From: Colwellia sp. 75C3
GTDB taxonomy: Bacteria > Pseudomonadota > Gammaproteobacteria > Enterobacterales > Alteromonadaceae
Assembly (NCBI RefSeq): GCF_002836255.1
Contig: NZ_PJAU01000059.1
Span: 425,884 to 489,883 of the forward strand
Direction of reading: 5' to 3'
Length of the DNA stretch: 64,000 nt
Positions 56,798-64,000 of the stretch are shown here, one piece after another (position 1 is the first letter of the stretch; each line of letters starts with the position of its first letter). The notes under the pieces are model-generated. The model was not told where the DNA came from and did not search any database. It saw nothing but the letters and a program-made list of their open reading frames with translations. The position numbers were made by a program, and so were the translations under genes.

Positions 56798-56825
56798 TTG
56801 ATATGTTTTTATCGTATGTTATAGT
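56798..56825 (+). promoter_or_regulatory. Candidate sigma-70 promoter of the malic enzyme gene
   Basis: -35-like TTGATA (56798-56803) and -10 TATAGT (56820-56825) with a 16-bp spacer. The leader would be about 180 nt. Moderate match only. Confidence 0.4.
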
Positions 56826-57009
56826 CTCATTAGTTACAGCTTACATAGCGGTTATATAGTAAAACAGGGTTGTATTGCTCTATCACTATGAAATACCATA
56901 TAAGTAAGTAAAACTCGTGTTAATAATCACTATAATAATAAAAAACAAACATGGCTATACTTTCATTAACAACAAAACTAACACTATTAATAACGCATTA
57001 GGAATTCTC

Positions 57010-58251
57010 ATGACAGATCTACGCCAGCAAGCTTTAGATTACCACTCCCTACCTACACCGGGTAAGATTAGTGTTGCATTGACAACATCAGCTGAAACAA
57101 GTTATGACTTGTCACTCGCCTACAGCCCAGGTGTTGCTGAGCCTTGTCGAGAGATCGCAAAGAATCCAGACGACGTTTATAAATATACCGCTAAAGGAAA
57201 CACGGTAGCGGTAATCACCAACGGTACTGCAGTATTAGGCTTAGGTAATTTAGGTCCAATGGCTTCAAAACCTGTTATGGAAGGCAAGTCGTTATTATTC
57301 AAACGCTTCGCCAATATTGATTCTTTCGATATCGAAGTAAAGCATAAAACGGTTGAAGAGTTTGTTAATACTGTAGCGAACATTGCTGATAGTTTTGGTG
57401 GCATTAATCTAGAAGATATTAAAGCGCCTGAATGTTTTGCTATCGAAAAAGCTTTGATTGAACGTTGCAAAATTCCTGTTTTTCATGATGATCAACATGG
57501 CACTGCCATAGTGACTGCTGCTGGCATGATGAATGCTTTAGATATTCAGGGTAAAGATATCAAACAAGCTAACATAGTATGTCTAGGTGCAGGTGCTGCA
57601 GCGATAGCTTGTATGGAATTATTGATTAAGTGTGGAGCACAGCGAGAAAAAATTTACATGCTCGATACTAAAGGCGTGGTACATACACGTCGTGATGACC
57701 TTAATGAATATAAGAAGCTATTTGCTAACAATACTGATAAAAGAACATTAGATGATGCTATTGAAGGCGCTGATGTTTTTGTTGGCGTTTCAGGTCCAGA
57801 TCTTCTATCGCAAAAGCAAGTAAAAGCGATGGCAGCTAAGCCTATTATTTTTGCTTGCTCGAATCCAGATCCTGAAATTAAGCCTGAGCTTGCGCTTGCT
57901 GCTCGTGATGACTTAATTATGGCTACGGGGCGTTCTGATTACCCTAATCAAGTGAATAATGTTTTATGTTTCCCGTTTATTTTCCGTGGTGCATTAGATG
58001 TACGTGCTCGTACCATTAACGATGCAATGAAGATCGCAGCAGTACATGCTATTAGAGCACTTGCAAAAGAACCGGTGCCGGCAGAAGTACTTAAAGCAAG
58101 CGGTGAGAAAGCCCTTACCTTTGGTAAAGACTACATTATCCCTAAGCCTATGGATCCTCGTTTGTGTGCTGCTGTTGCTACAGCTGTTGCACAAGCAGCG
58201 GTAGATTCTGGTGTTGCTGCGTTAGAAATGCCAGAAAATTACATGGCTTAG
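57010..58251 (+). CDS. Malic enzyme, short form without phosphotransacetylase domain
   Basis: A 413-residue oxidative malate decarboxylase (malate to pyruvate plus CO2 with NAD(P)). Blocks: YSPGVAEPCREIAKNPDDVY, KGNTVAVITNGTAVLGLGNL, MEGKSLLFKRFANIDSFDIE, the metal site INLEDIKAPECF and FHDDQHGTAIV, Rossmann motif CLGAGAAAIACME, and FACSNPDPEI. It has the malic domain of the MaeB type but lacks the 330-residue C-terminal phosphotransacetylase-like domain. The ATG at 57010 has AGGA 6 nt upstream and begins the conserved MTDLRQQALDYHSLPTPGKI; the longer open frame is leader. Cofactor preference (NADP or NAD) is not clear from sequence. Confidence 0.93.
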   Translation: MTDLRQQALDYHSLPTPGKISVALTTSAETSYDLSLAYSPGVAEPCREIAKNPDDVYKYTAKGNTVAVITNGTAVLGLGNLGPMASKPVMEGKSLLFKRFANIDSFDIEVKHKTVEEFVNTVANIADSFGGINLEDIKAPECFAIEKALIERCKIPVFHDDQHGTAIVTAAGMMNALDIQGKDIKQANIVCLGAGAAAIACMELLIKCGAQREKIYMLDTKGVVHTRRDDLNEYKKLFANNTDKRTLDDAIEGADVFVGVSGPDLLSQKQVKAMAAKPIIFACSNPDPEIKPELALAARDDLIMATGRSDYPNQVNNVLCFPFIFRGALDVRARTINDAMKIAAVHAIRALAKEPVPAEVLKASGEKALTFGKDYIIPKPMDPRLCAAVATAVAQAAVDSGVAALEMPENYMA

Positions 58252-58330
58252 TGATTCTTGGCTAACTTATGAGTGGGTGATATTCACTTAACATCTATTA
58301 GCCTTTGATTACTTTGACAACAATACAAAT

Positions 58331-58366
58331 AAAGGTCATGGTATGAAAATTACCTGGCCTTTTTTA
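58331..58366 (+). terminator. Terminator of the malic enzyme gene
   Basis: AAAGGTCATGGTA and TTACCTGGCCTTT form an imperfect stem followed by T residues, just before the next small gene. Confidence 0.7.
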
Positions 58367-58379
58367 TTGGACAATTATT

Positions 58380-58784
58380 ATGACAAAAACCTTAACATTA
58401 TCTTTAATACTTAGTGGTATGCTTTCACTGGCTTTAACCGGCTGTTCGCAAGCGAATAATGAACAACATCAAGTACAAGAGAAACAAAAAGCAGGAGATA
58501 GCCAAGTGACAAATGAACAAAAGCAAGCTTGGCAAGAAGTTACCGTAAAGTATTATGACTTTGAAGGAGGCTTCTATGGTTTGACTACTAAGGCCGGAGA
58601 TAAACTGCTACCAATGAACCTTGCTAAACAATATCAATTACCTGGTACTGTACTTAAAGTAAAAGGTCAGTTCATTAAAGACATGATGACAATTCAACAA
58701 TGGGGACAGCCATTTAAAATTGCCACCGTTGAATTGATTAAATTAGGTACGGCTGAAAAAAGTAATAAAGGGGCTGAGTACTAA
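58380..58784 (+). CDS. Small lipoprotein of unknown function
   Basis: A 134-residue lipoprotein: signal MTKTLTLSLILSGMLSLA with lipobox LTGC (Cys22), a Gln/Lys-rich linker, then a small beta domain (VTVKYYDFEGGFYGLTTKAG, LPGTVLKVKGQFIKDMMTIQ, QWGQPFKIATVELIK) that looks OB-like. I do not recognise a named family. It starts about 14 nt after the malic enzyme terminator and ends 2 bp from a convergent phosphatase gene. Asp-2 retention is not indicated, since Ser follows the Cys, so outer-membrane location is likely. Confidence 0.75.
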   Translation: MTKTLTLSLILSGMLSLALTGCSQANNEQHQVQEKQKAGDSQVTNEQKQAWQEVTVKYYDFEGGFYGLTTKAGDKLLPMNLAKQYQLPGTVLKVKGQFIKDMMTIQQWGQPFKIATVELIKLGTAEKSNKGAEY

Positions 58785-58786
58785 GG

Positions 58787-59281
58787 TTATTTACAATTGA
58801 GTGGCTGTTTTAATAAGGTTAACTGGCTAACACCTTCAACAAAAGTAATTTGATACAAAGTTTGGAACTCTTTTTCACCCAATTCAGTAACATCTACATC
58901 GCTTAATAATTGAGTAAGTTGCGGTGTAGTATTACTATGACCAACAATTAGCGCATTTTCTTTGCGCTGCTTTAAATGCAAAGAAAACTGTTCGAGCTGT
59001 TTAGGGTTGTAATTCTTGATGGCAATTTTTTGCTTCTTAGATAAAGGTGCCGCTGTCGACATCGTCCTTTGATAACTCGTACTATAAATAGACTCTATAT
59101 TTGCAGTGCTTAGTAAGGTTGCTAACTGCTGAGCTCTTTTCTTACCACATTGTGTTAATGCTGGGTTTTTACTCTTCATTTGTTTCTCTGCATGTCGCAC
59201 AAGGTAAAGGGTAAAATTATCATTCGCTAAACAAGGTTGTAGCAGTAACGCACTAATTATAAATAGACTCAACTTTATCAT
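58787..59281 (-). CDS. Exported histidine phosphatase, SixA/PGAM-like
   Basis: A 164-residue protein with signal peptide MIKLSLFIISALLLQPCLA and a small histidine-phosphatase domain: LYLVRHAEK with the phospho-accepting His30, STSYQRTMSTA, and the second catalytic His in LIVGHSNTTPQL. The family removes phosphate from small molecules or proteins. Export to the periplasm sets it apart from cytoplasmic SixA and suggests an extracellular phosphoester substrate. It is convergent with the lipoprotein gene and follows sthA in the same direction at 83 bp. Confidence 0.85.
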   Translation of the reverse strand: MIKLSLFIISALLLQPCLANDNFTLYLVRHAEKQMKSKNPALTQCGKKRAQQLATLLSTANIESIYSTSYQRTMSTAAPLSKKQKIAIKNYNPKQLEQFSLHLKQRKENALIVGHSNTTPQLTQLLSDVDVTELGEKEFQTLYQITFVEGVSQLTLLKQPLNCK

Positions 59282-59364
59282 TGTGTATTATTCCTCAAAT
59301 AAGAGATATTGCTAGAGTAATAAGTTTTCACAATTACTCTAGCTAATGAACGTTTAAGTTATTA

Positions 59365-60792
59365 TTAAAATAAACGATTTAAACCGTTTAAGGCAGCTAC
59401 ACGGAATGCTTCGGCCATAGTCGGGTAATTGAACGTTGTTTCCACAAAATACTCGATAGTATTGCCCCCGTTCTTTTGTTGCATGATCGCTTGACCGATA
59501 TGAATAATTTCAGCTGCATTTTCACCAAAACAATGAATACCTAAAATTTCTTTCGTCTCGCGATGAAAGAGAATCTTTAAAGAGCCAACCAAGTTATTAG
59601 AAATTTGTGCTCGTGCAAGATGCTTAAATTGCGCTCGACCGACTTCATAAGGGATCTTAGCCTCTGTCAGCTCTTGCTCAGTTTTACCAACAGAGCTAAT
59701 TTCAGGAATAGTGTATATACCGGTAGGTATATCAACAATTAACTTAGCTTTGCTACTGCTATCAACCATGGCTAAAGCGGCAATTCGACCTTGATCAAAA
59801 GCTGCACTAGCCAAGCTTGGGTAACCAATAACATCACCAACTGCAAAAATATTGTCTACTTCTGTTTGGTAGCAATCATTTACTTTTAACTGACCACGGC
59901 CATCTGCCTTTATACCTGCAGCAGCAAGGTTCAAATCTGCGGTATTACCAGTACGACCGTTGGCAAAGAGCAAACAGTCGGCACGCATTTTCTTACCTGA
60001 CTTTAAATGTACAATAACAGCATCGTCATTGGCTTCAACGCGTTCAATCTCTTCACCGTGTCTTATAACAACACCGCTATTCCATAAGTGATAGCTCAGT
60101 GAGTCAGACATTTCTGCATCTAAGAAAGATAATAAACGTTCTCGTGTATTAATTAAGTCAACTTTTACCCCAAGGCCTCTAAATATAGAAGCGTATTCGC
60201 TACCAATAACACCCGCACCGTAAATGATGACATGCCTAGGAGCGTGCTTAAGAGTTAATATACTATCGGAGTCATAAACGCGAGAGTGATTAAAATCAAT
60301 ATCATCTGGTCGGTAAGGCCGAGATCCTGTAGCAATAACTATTTGTTTAGCAGTAATTTTATCTACTGAACCATCAGGATGTATTATGCGGATAGTATTG
60401 GCATCAACAAAAGAAGCCTCGCCTTGAATATGTTCAACACGGTTACGGTTATAAAAGCCACTCCGCAAATTGACTTGTTTCCGAATTACCGCCGAGGCAT
60501 GGCTTAAGATATCTTGAAAGGTAAGTTGCTTTACCTGATCGTTTTGATTAAACAATGGATTAGAGTTGTATTCAATTAAACGACTTACTGATTGACGTAA
60601 TGCTTTTGATGGAATGGTACCCCAATGAGTACACCCGCCACCAACTTGATGGTAACGTTCAATAATGGCAACTTTCTTTTGGCGCTTGGCAAGGTTCATT
60701 GCCGCACCTTCTCCACCTGGACCTGTGCCTATGATAATAACGTCATAATCAAAACTCGTTTCTACGCTTTTAGTTGTTTTTGATTTAGCCAA
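59365..60792 (-). CDS. sthA: Soluble pyridine nucleotide transhydrogenase
   Basis: A 475-residue flavoprotein that moves hydride between NADPH and NAD. FAD motif [15 protein letters not shown], then [17 protein letters not shown], in which the redox CxxxxC of related disulfide reductases is replaced (second Cys is Thr), as typical for SthA. The NAD(P) motif [17 protein letters not shown] and the C-terminal [18 protein letters not shown] and [18 protein letters not shown] blocks follow E. coli SthA closely. Divergent from fabR with a 128-bp shared region, the same arrangement as in E. coli. Confidence 0.97.
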   Translation of the reverse strand: MAKSKTTKSVETSFDYDVIIIGTGPGGEGAAMNLAKRQKKVAIIERYHQVGGGCTHWGTIPSKALRQSVSRLIEYNSNPLFNQNDQVKQLTFQDILSHASAVIRKQVNLRSGFYNRNRVEHIQGEASFVDANTIRIIHPDGSVDKITAKQIVIATGSRPYRPDDIDFNHSRVYDSDSILTLKHAPRHVIIYGAGVIGSEYASIFRGLGVKVDLINTRERLLSFLDAEMSDSLSYHLWNSGVVIRHGEEIERVEANDDAVIVHLKSGKKMRADCLLFANGRTGNTADLNLAAAGIKADGRGQLKVNDCYQTEVDNIFAVGDVIGYPSLASAAFDQGRIAALAMVDSSSKAKLIVDIPTGIYTIPEISSVGKTEQELTEAKIPYEVGRAQFKHLARAQISNNLVGSLKILFHRETKEILGIHCFGENAAEIIHIGQAIMQQKNGGNTIEYFVETTFNYPTMAEAFRVAALNGLNRLF

Positions 60793-60868
60793 CAGTAAGT
60801 CCTCATGTTATTTAATATAAAAAATATAGCAGTATTTTATCAGAACTAAAACTGACAATATTGAGCTA

Positions 60869-60896
60869 ATTCAGTATTATGACAATAATACTGAAT
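60869..60896. promoter_or_regulatory. Long palindrome between sthA and fabR, possible FabR operator
   Basis: ATTCAGTATTAT-GACA-ATAATACTGAAT is a perfect 12-bp inverted repeat centred 38 bp before the fabR ATG. It is nested in an outer pair TTTATCAG (60836-60843) / CTGATAAA (60902-60909). The position suits a repressor site for fabR or both divergent genes. It does not match the E. coli FabR motif that I recall. Confidence 0.55.
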
Positions 60897-60920
60897 TTTA
60901 TCTGATAAAGAGCCCTTTAG

Positions 60921-61553
60921 ATGAGTGGTGTAAGAGCACAGCAAAAAGAAAAGACCCGTCGTCAGATAATTAACGCTGCTTTAAATCAACTCAGTGCTGA
61001 GCGTAGTTTCTCTAATTTAAGTTTACGTGAGGTTGCTAAAGAAGCAGGGTTAGCGCCGACATCTTTTTATCGCCATTTTTCTGATATGGATGAATTAGGT
61101 TTAACTTTAGTTGATGAAGCAGGTTTAACACTTAGGCAGTTAATGCGCCAAGCAAGACAGCGTATAGCCAAAGGGGGCTCTGTTATTCAAATATCAGTAC
61201 AGACCTTTATGGAGTTAATTGAAAGTAACGGTAATATTTTTAGACTGCTACTACGTGAGCGTTCGGGAACGTCTGCAGCTTTCCGCGCTGCAGTTATTCG
61301 AGAGATCCGTTATTTTACTATGGAGCTTTGCGACTATCTGCAAAAAGCGAATCAACTTGAAGCTGACGTTGCTTATATGCAAGCTAATGCAGCAGTAACG
61401 ATTGTTTTTAGTGCTGGCTCTGATGCGCTTGATATAGAAGATAAAGTAGAGCGTGATCAACTAGTCCAACAAACAATTCAGCAATTACGCTTTATTGCTC
61501 GTGGTGCTCTTGAACTTAGCAATCGTCGCAAAGCATCTAGAAAATCTCGGTAG
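60921..61553 (+). CDS. fabR: HTH-type repressor of unsaturated fatty acid synthesis, FabR
   Basis: A 210-residue TetR-family repressor. The N-terminal DNA-binding domain ([55 protein letters not shown]) matches FabR in detail. FabR senses the acyl-ACP or acyl-CoA pool and controls fabA and fabB, which sets membrane fluidity, a useful trait in a cold-adapted marine organism. Divergent from sthA and 1 bp from the convergent trmA stop. A long palindrome precedes it. The C-terminus is basic (RRKASRKSR). Confidence 0.94.
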   Translation: MSGVRAQQKEKTRRQIINAALNQLSAERSFSNLSLREVAKEAGLAPTSFYRHFSDMDELGLTLVDEAGLTLRQLMRQARQRIAKGGSVIQISVQTFMELIESNGNIFRLLLRERSGTSAAFRAAVIREIRYFTMELCDYLQKANQLEADVAYMQANAAVTIVFSAGSDALDIEDKVERDQLVQQTIQQLRFIARGALELSNRRKASRKSR

Positions 61554-61554
61554 T

Positions 61555-62649
61555 TTATTTTCTTGTTAGTATGACACCGGTTTCCACATGGTCGGTGTAA
61601 GGGAATTGATCAAAGAGCGCAAAATTATCAATTTTATGCGTTTCTACTAGTAACGCTAAATTTTCTTTTAGAGTCTCAGGGTTACACGAAATATAAATAA
61701 TTTTATTAAAGCGTCTAACTAACTCAACACTGTCTATATCCAACCCAGCACGAGGTGGATCTACTAATACGGTATCGTAGTTATATGCCGTTAAATCGAA
61801 ATCTTCTAATCGCCTGAACTTTCGTTCGCCATTCATGGCTTGGCTAAATTCTTCACTCGACATACGCACAATATCAATATTATCAATACCATTTTCACTT
61901 ATGTTAATTTGTGCGGAGCGAACGGAAGTTTTAGATATCTCTGTACCGAGTACGCGATCAAAGTTTTCAGCAAGTGCAATACTAAAGTTACCATTACCAC
62001 AGTAGAGCTCAATCAGATCACCGCCAGCATCTACTGTTGCTTGTTGAGCCCATAAAAGCATTTGCTCATTAACACCAGCATTGGGTTGAGTAAAACTATT
62101 TTCAACTTGCTGATAAATGTATGTCTTGTTGCCCACTTGCAAAGATTCCATCACATAATCTTTATTGACTATAATTTTCTGCTTCTTTGCTCGACCAATT
62201 ATATCTACCGGAACTATTGTTGATAGTTGAACTTTTAGCTTTTCAGCTTCAATTTGCCAATTCTCTTCCAAAGGTTTGTGGTACAACATGCTTATCAACA
62301 ACTCACCACTTAATGTAGATAGGAAGTCGACTTGAAAAAGTTTAAAACGCAATTCACGATGATCTTTAATTGCAATGAGTAAAGCTTTCATTGCTTTGTT
62401 GATTATTTCACTCGCTACAGGGAAGTCATCGACTCTAAATTTTTGCTTAGTCTTACTATCAAACATTATGTAATAAAGATCATCACCGTCATGCCAAATT
62501 CTAAACTCTGCTCTTTGGCGGTAATTTAAAGGGACCGACGGATATAAATCCGCAAGGGGTAGGTCAAAATCACTAAATAACTTAGCCATATTTTGTTGTT
62601 TCTTTGATAATTGCGCATCGTAATTATCGGGATGAATGTGACTAAACAT
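61555..62649 (-). CDS. trmA: tRNA (uracil-5-)-methyltransferase TrmA
   Basis: A 364-residue SAM-dependent enzyme that makes m5U54 in tRNA. The RNA-binding N-terminal part starts with NYRQRAEFRIWHDGDDLYY. The SAM site is DLIELYCGNGNFSIALAENF, followed by VDPPRAGLD and the catalytic Cys322 in YISCNPETL; HVETGVILTRK ends the protein. Length equals E. coli TrmA (366). It is convergent with fabR with 1 bp between stops, the same neighbourhood as in enterobacteria (trmA near fabR/sthA). Confidence 0.96.
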   Translation of the reverse strand: MFSHIHPDNYDAQLSKKQQNMAKLFSDFDLPLADLYPSVPLNYRQRAEFRIWHDGDDLYYIMFDSKTKQKFRVDDFPVASEIINKAMKALLIAIKDHRELRFKLFQVDFLSTLSGELLISMLYHKPLEENWQIEAEKLKVQLSTIVPVDIIGRAKKQKIIVNKDYVMESLQVGNKTYIYQQVENSFTQPNAGVNEQMLLWAQQATVDAGGDLIELYCGNGNFSIALAENFDRVLGTEISKTSVRSAQINISENGIDNIDIVRMSSEEFSQAMNGERKFRRLEDFDLTAYNYDTVLVDPPRAGLDIDSVELVRRFNKIIYISCNPETLKENLALLVETHKIDNFALFDQFPYTDHVETGVILTRK

Positions 62650-63118
62650 AAAAATGCCTTGTATTAATAAATAGAGATAGGAATAACAGCGCGAATTTTA
62701 CTACCCACTTAGCTTTTGTCTAGTTCTTAATCCGCTAATTAGTAAATAAACAAAGAATAGCTAGTTATACTTTAAATGTAGATAAAGCAGAACAACTGGA
62801 AGAGATAAATTTAGTGTAATGGTAAGTGCTTGGAATATTATTGTTCATGATATTCAGTAATAACTTTCAAAGAGATTAGAACCAGTAAGATATTTTATAC
62901 AGTTTTGATTTCTTGTAAAAGAATGCAGAACAGCTATTAACACTAGAGAACAAAAAACATCGGAATTTCTCAAGTTCCTATTACTTCTTATTCTACCGAG
63001 AAGTTTTAACCGTTTTTAATAATTAAGTTTCCTCATTGTAATATCTAACGGTAATTAGATTTAAAGAAATAAAAAAGGCCGCTATTAGATAGCGGCCTTT
63101 GTTTTAGAATTTATAGCT
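62650..63118. other. Intergenic region upstream of trmA, no gene seen
   Basis: A 469-bp gap between two minus-strand genes. It should contain the trmA promoter and holds the terminator of the RRM gene (63074-63100). No reading frame or other structure is convincing. Confidence 0.45.
63074..63100 (-). terminator. Terminator of the RRM protein gene
   Basis: AAAGGCCGCTA-TTAGA-TAGCGGCCTTT, an 11-bp GC-rich stem. The minus-strand side runs into T residues (complement of 63071-63076). It lies 19 bp past the RRM stop. Confidence 0.88.
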
Positions 63119-63604
63119 TTACTCGTCTAGATTACTATCTTCAGTTCGCTCAGGGCGATCTTTTGCTTCTCTTACTTTTAATGTACGCTGTTGAAATTCT
63201 GTATCATTCAATGCAGCGATAGCTTTATCTAAATCATCAGCTGCCATCTCAACAAAACCGAAACCTCGACGTTTCCCTGTATGTTTATCTTTCATTAAAC
63301 GAACAGAGTGTACCGAACCATGTTCAGAGAAAAGCTCTCGAACTGAAGTTTCATTTGCTCTATAAGGTAAGTTACCTACATAGAGGGTTCTAACATCTTC
63401 ATCTGAAGCACTGGTTTCGCTGGCTGAAGATGAACGTGTACTAGCTGATGGATTCCCAGCAAGTAAAGGTGCGAGAAATGCACTAACAAAGACCAAACTG
63501 GCGACAAGGACAGAACTAGCCGATTCAGTAAAGGTTACGACAATATAAGCGATGATGGTAAAAACAACAGCCATGATGACTGTTTGTAACGTTGGAGACT
63601 TCAT
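63119..63604 (-). CDS. Membrane-anchored RNA-binding protein with RRM domain
   Basis: A 161-residue protein. Two N-terminal membrane segments (about 8-25 and 30-49) and a Ser-rich linker (about 52-68) are followed by one RNA recognition motif (about 72-147). RNP2 is LYVGNL (74-79) and RNP1 is RGFGFVEM (113-120), with the aromatic residues needed for RNA stacking. The acidic tail (RPERTEDSNLDE) recalls cyanobacterial and proteobacterial Rbp proteins. Bacterial RRM proteins are often cold-inducible; the membrane tether is unusual and places RNA binding at the inner membrane. Monocistronic with a strong terminator. Target RNAs unknown. Confidence 0.9.
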   Translation of the reverse strand: MKSPTLQTVIMAVVFTIIAYIVVTFTESASSVLVASLVFVSAFLAPLLAGNPSASTRSSSASETSASDEDVRTLYVGNLPYRANETSVRELFSEHGSVHSVRLMKDKHTGKRRGFGFVEMAADDLDKAIAALNDTEFQQRTLKVREAKDRPERTEDSNLDE

Positions 63605-64000
63605 ATAAAGATACCTAATTATTATTTTAATAAACTAATTTAACTGCTTGAATATATGTAAATAGCAATTCGTATGTTACGCAGCTTTTTATAATGTGCA
63701 ACTATCAAGTGCAAAATTTATGCAATTAATCTCATATTAAAGAACAATTATTAATAATACCGACTAGAATAGTTGTTTAAACGACCGCCTTGCCTTTTAA
63801 GTGAACGAACAGTTGAATAAGTATGGTTTTAAGTTGAAAAGGTATTGACCAAAGCAAGAAACTCTTTACAATGCGCTCCAGTTCCAAGGGGTTCACGCAA
63901 AATGAATCATCAACGGACTGTTTTGATATGTTATCTAACCTAATATTTGGTAGATAACATAAGTTAACGTGTTGTTTTAAATGTTTCTCGAAATACTTTA
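63605..64000. other. Right-end non-coding region with a hairpin
   Basis: 396 bp with no supported gene. It should hold the promoter of the RRM gene near its left end. A perfect 11-bp inverted repeat is present at 63927-63961. Nothing else is recognised. Confidence 0.4.
63927..63961. repeat. Strong inverted repeat near the right end
   Basis: TATGTTATCTA (63927-63937) and TAGATAACATA (63951-63961) pair perfectly, and CC/GG extends the stem around a short AT-rich loop. No T run follows, so it is either an operator-like palindrome or the end of a repeat element. Confidence 0.5.

Larger units (their letters stand above)
56519..57009. other. Intergenic region between purA and malic enzyme
   Basis: A 491-bp gap with two hairpins after purA and a candidate promoter at 56798-56825. 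A frame that extends the malic enzyme N-terminus to 56917 is open but Asn/Ile/Lys-rich and lacks an RBS, so it is treated as leader. No other gene is seen. Confidence 0.45.

Noticed and set aside
56917..57009. 31-codon N-terminal extension of the malic enzyme
   Set aside because: Low-complexity Asn/Ile/Lys product without an RBS; the conserved enzyme start and AGGA precede ATG 57010.

Overview
This is a low-GC gammaproteobacterial chromosome segment. It most resembles a marine Alteromonadales genome of the Colwellia/Thalassotalea (Colwelliaceae) type. The reasons are the AT-rich codon use, the conserved blocks queG / tsaE-amiB-mutL-miaA-hfq-hflX-hflK-hflC / purA and sthA-fabR-trmA, the PEP-CTERM/PrsT proteins, and several short non-coding inverted-repeat elements. 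The genus is an inference from recalled family sequences; no search was run. No tRNA, rRNA, CRISPR array, prophage or autonomous transposase was seen.

Layout. 1-4560: end of an isoaspartyl peptidase gene, a 41-residue membrane protein behind a perfect FNR box, a LysE-type exporter, a lipoprotein whose first 36 codons look like a decayed copy of the start of oxyR, and oxyR between two related MITE-like elements, then rluE. 4881-8442: a solute-binding protein, then ahpC and ahpF with a near-ideal OxyR operator before ahpC, so sensor and target lie about 3 kb apart. 8463-19246: a MASE1-CHASE hybrid kinase, an unknown protein behind twin palindromic repeats, the ydbH-ynbE-ydbL envelope operon, a second solute-binding protein overlapping a yeast-type cytosine deaminase gene, and a chemoreceptor. 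19516-28733: a YfcH-type epimerase, a CzcCBA-type metal efflux operon with a divergent MerR-family regulator and a textbook MerR promoter (19-bp spacer), and rep.

28843-38459: ubiK, phosphomannomutase, two tandem PrsT-type TPR lipoproteins and a PEP-CTERM surface protein. Sigma-54-like promoters precede the first PrsT gene and the PEP-CTERM gene. Two repeat elements and a small cytochrome c follow. 38661-45089: small conserved genes, a long membrane protein that looks like a hybrid kinase stripped of its phosphotransfer residues, DUF1289, and queG. 45605-56518: the tsaE to hflC housekeeping run, a secreted unknown and purA. 57010-63604: malic enzyme, a lipoprotein, a SixA-like phosphatase, sthA/fabR with a long palindrome between them, trmA, and a membrane-anchored RRM protein.

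No complete new system with strong support was found. The best candidates for new biology are the pseudo-phosphorelay protein (40087-43014), the sigma-54/PrsT/PEP-CTERM cluster with a possible short sigma-54 transcript at 30868-31010, the oxyR relic fused to a lipoprotein with flanking mobile elements, the FNR-controlled 41-residue membrane protein, and the membrane-tethered RRM protein.
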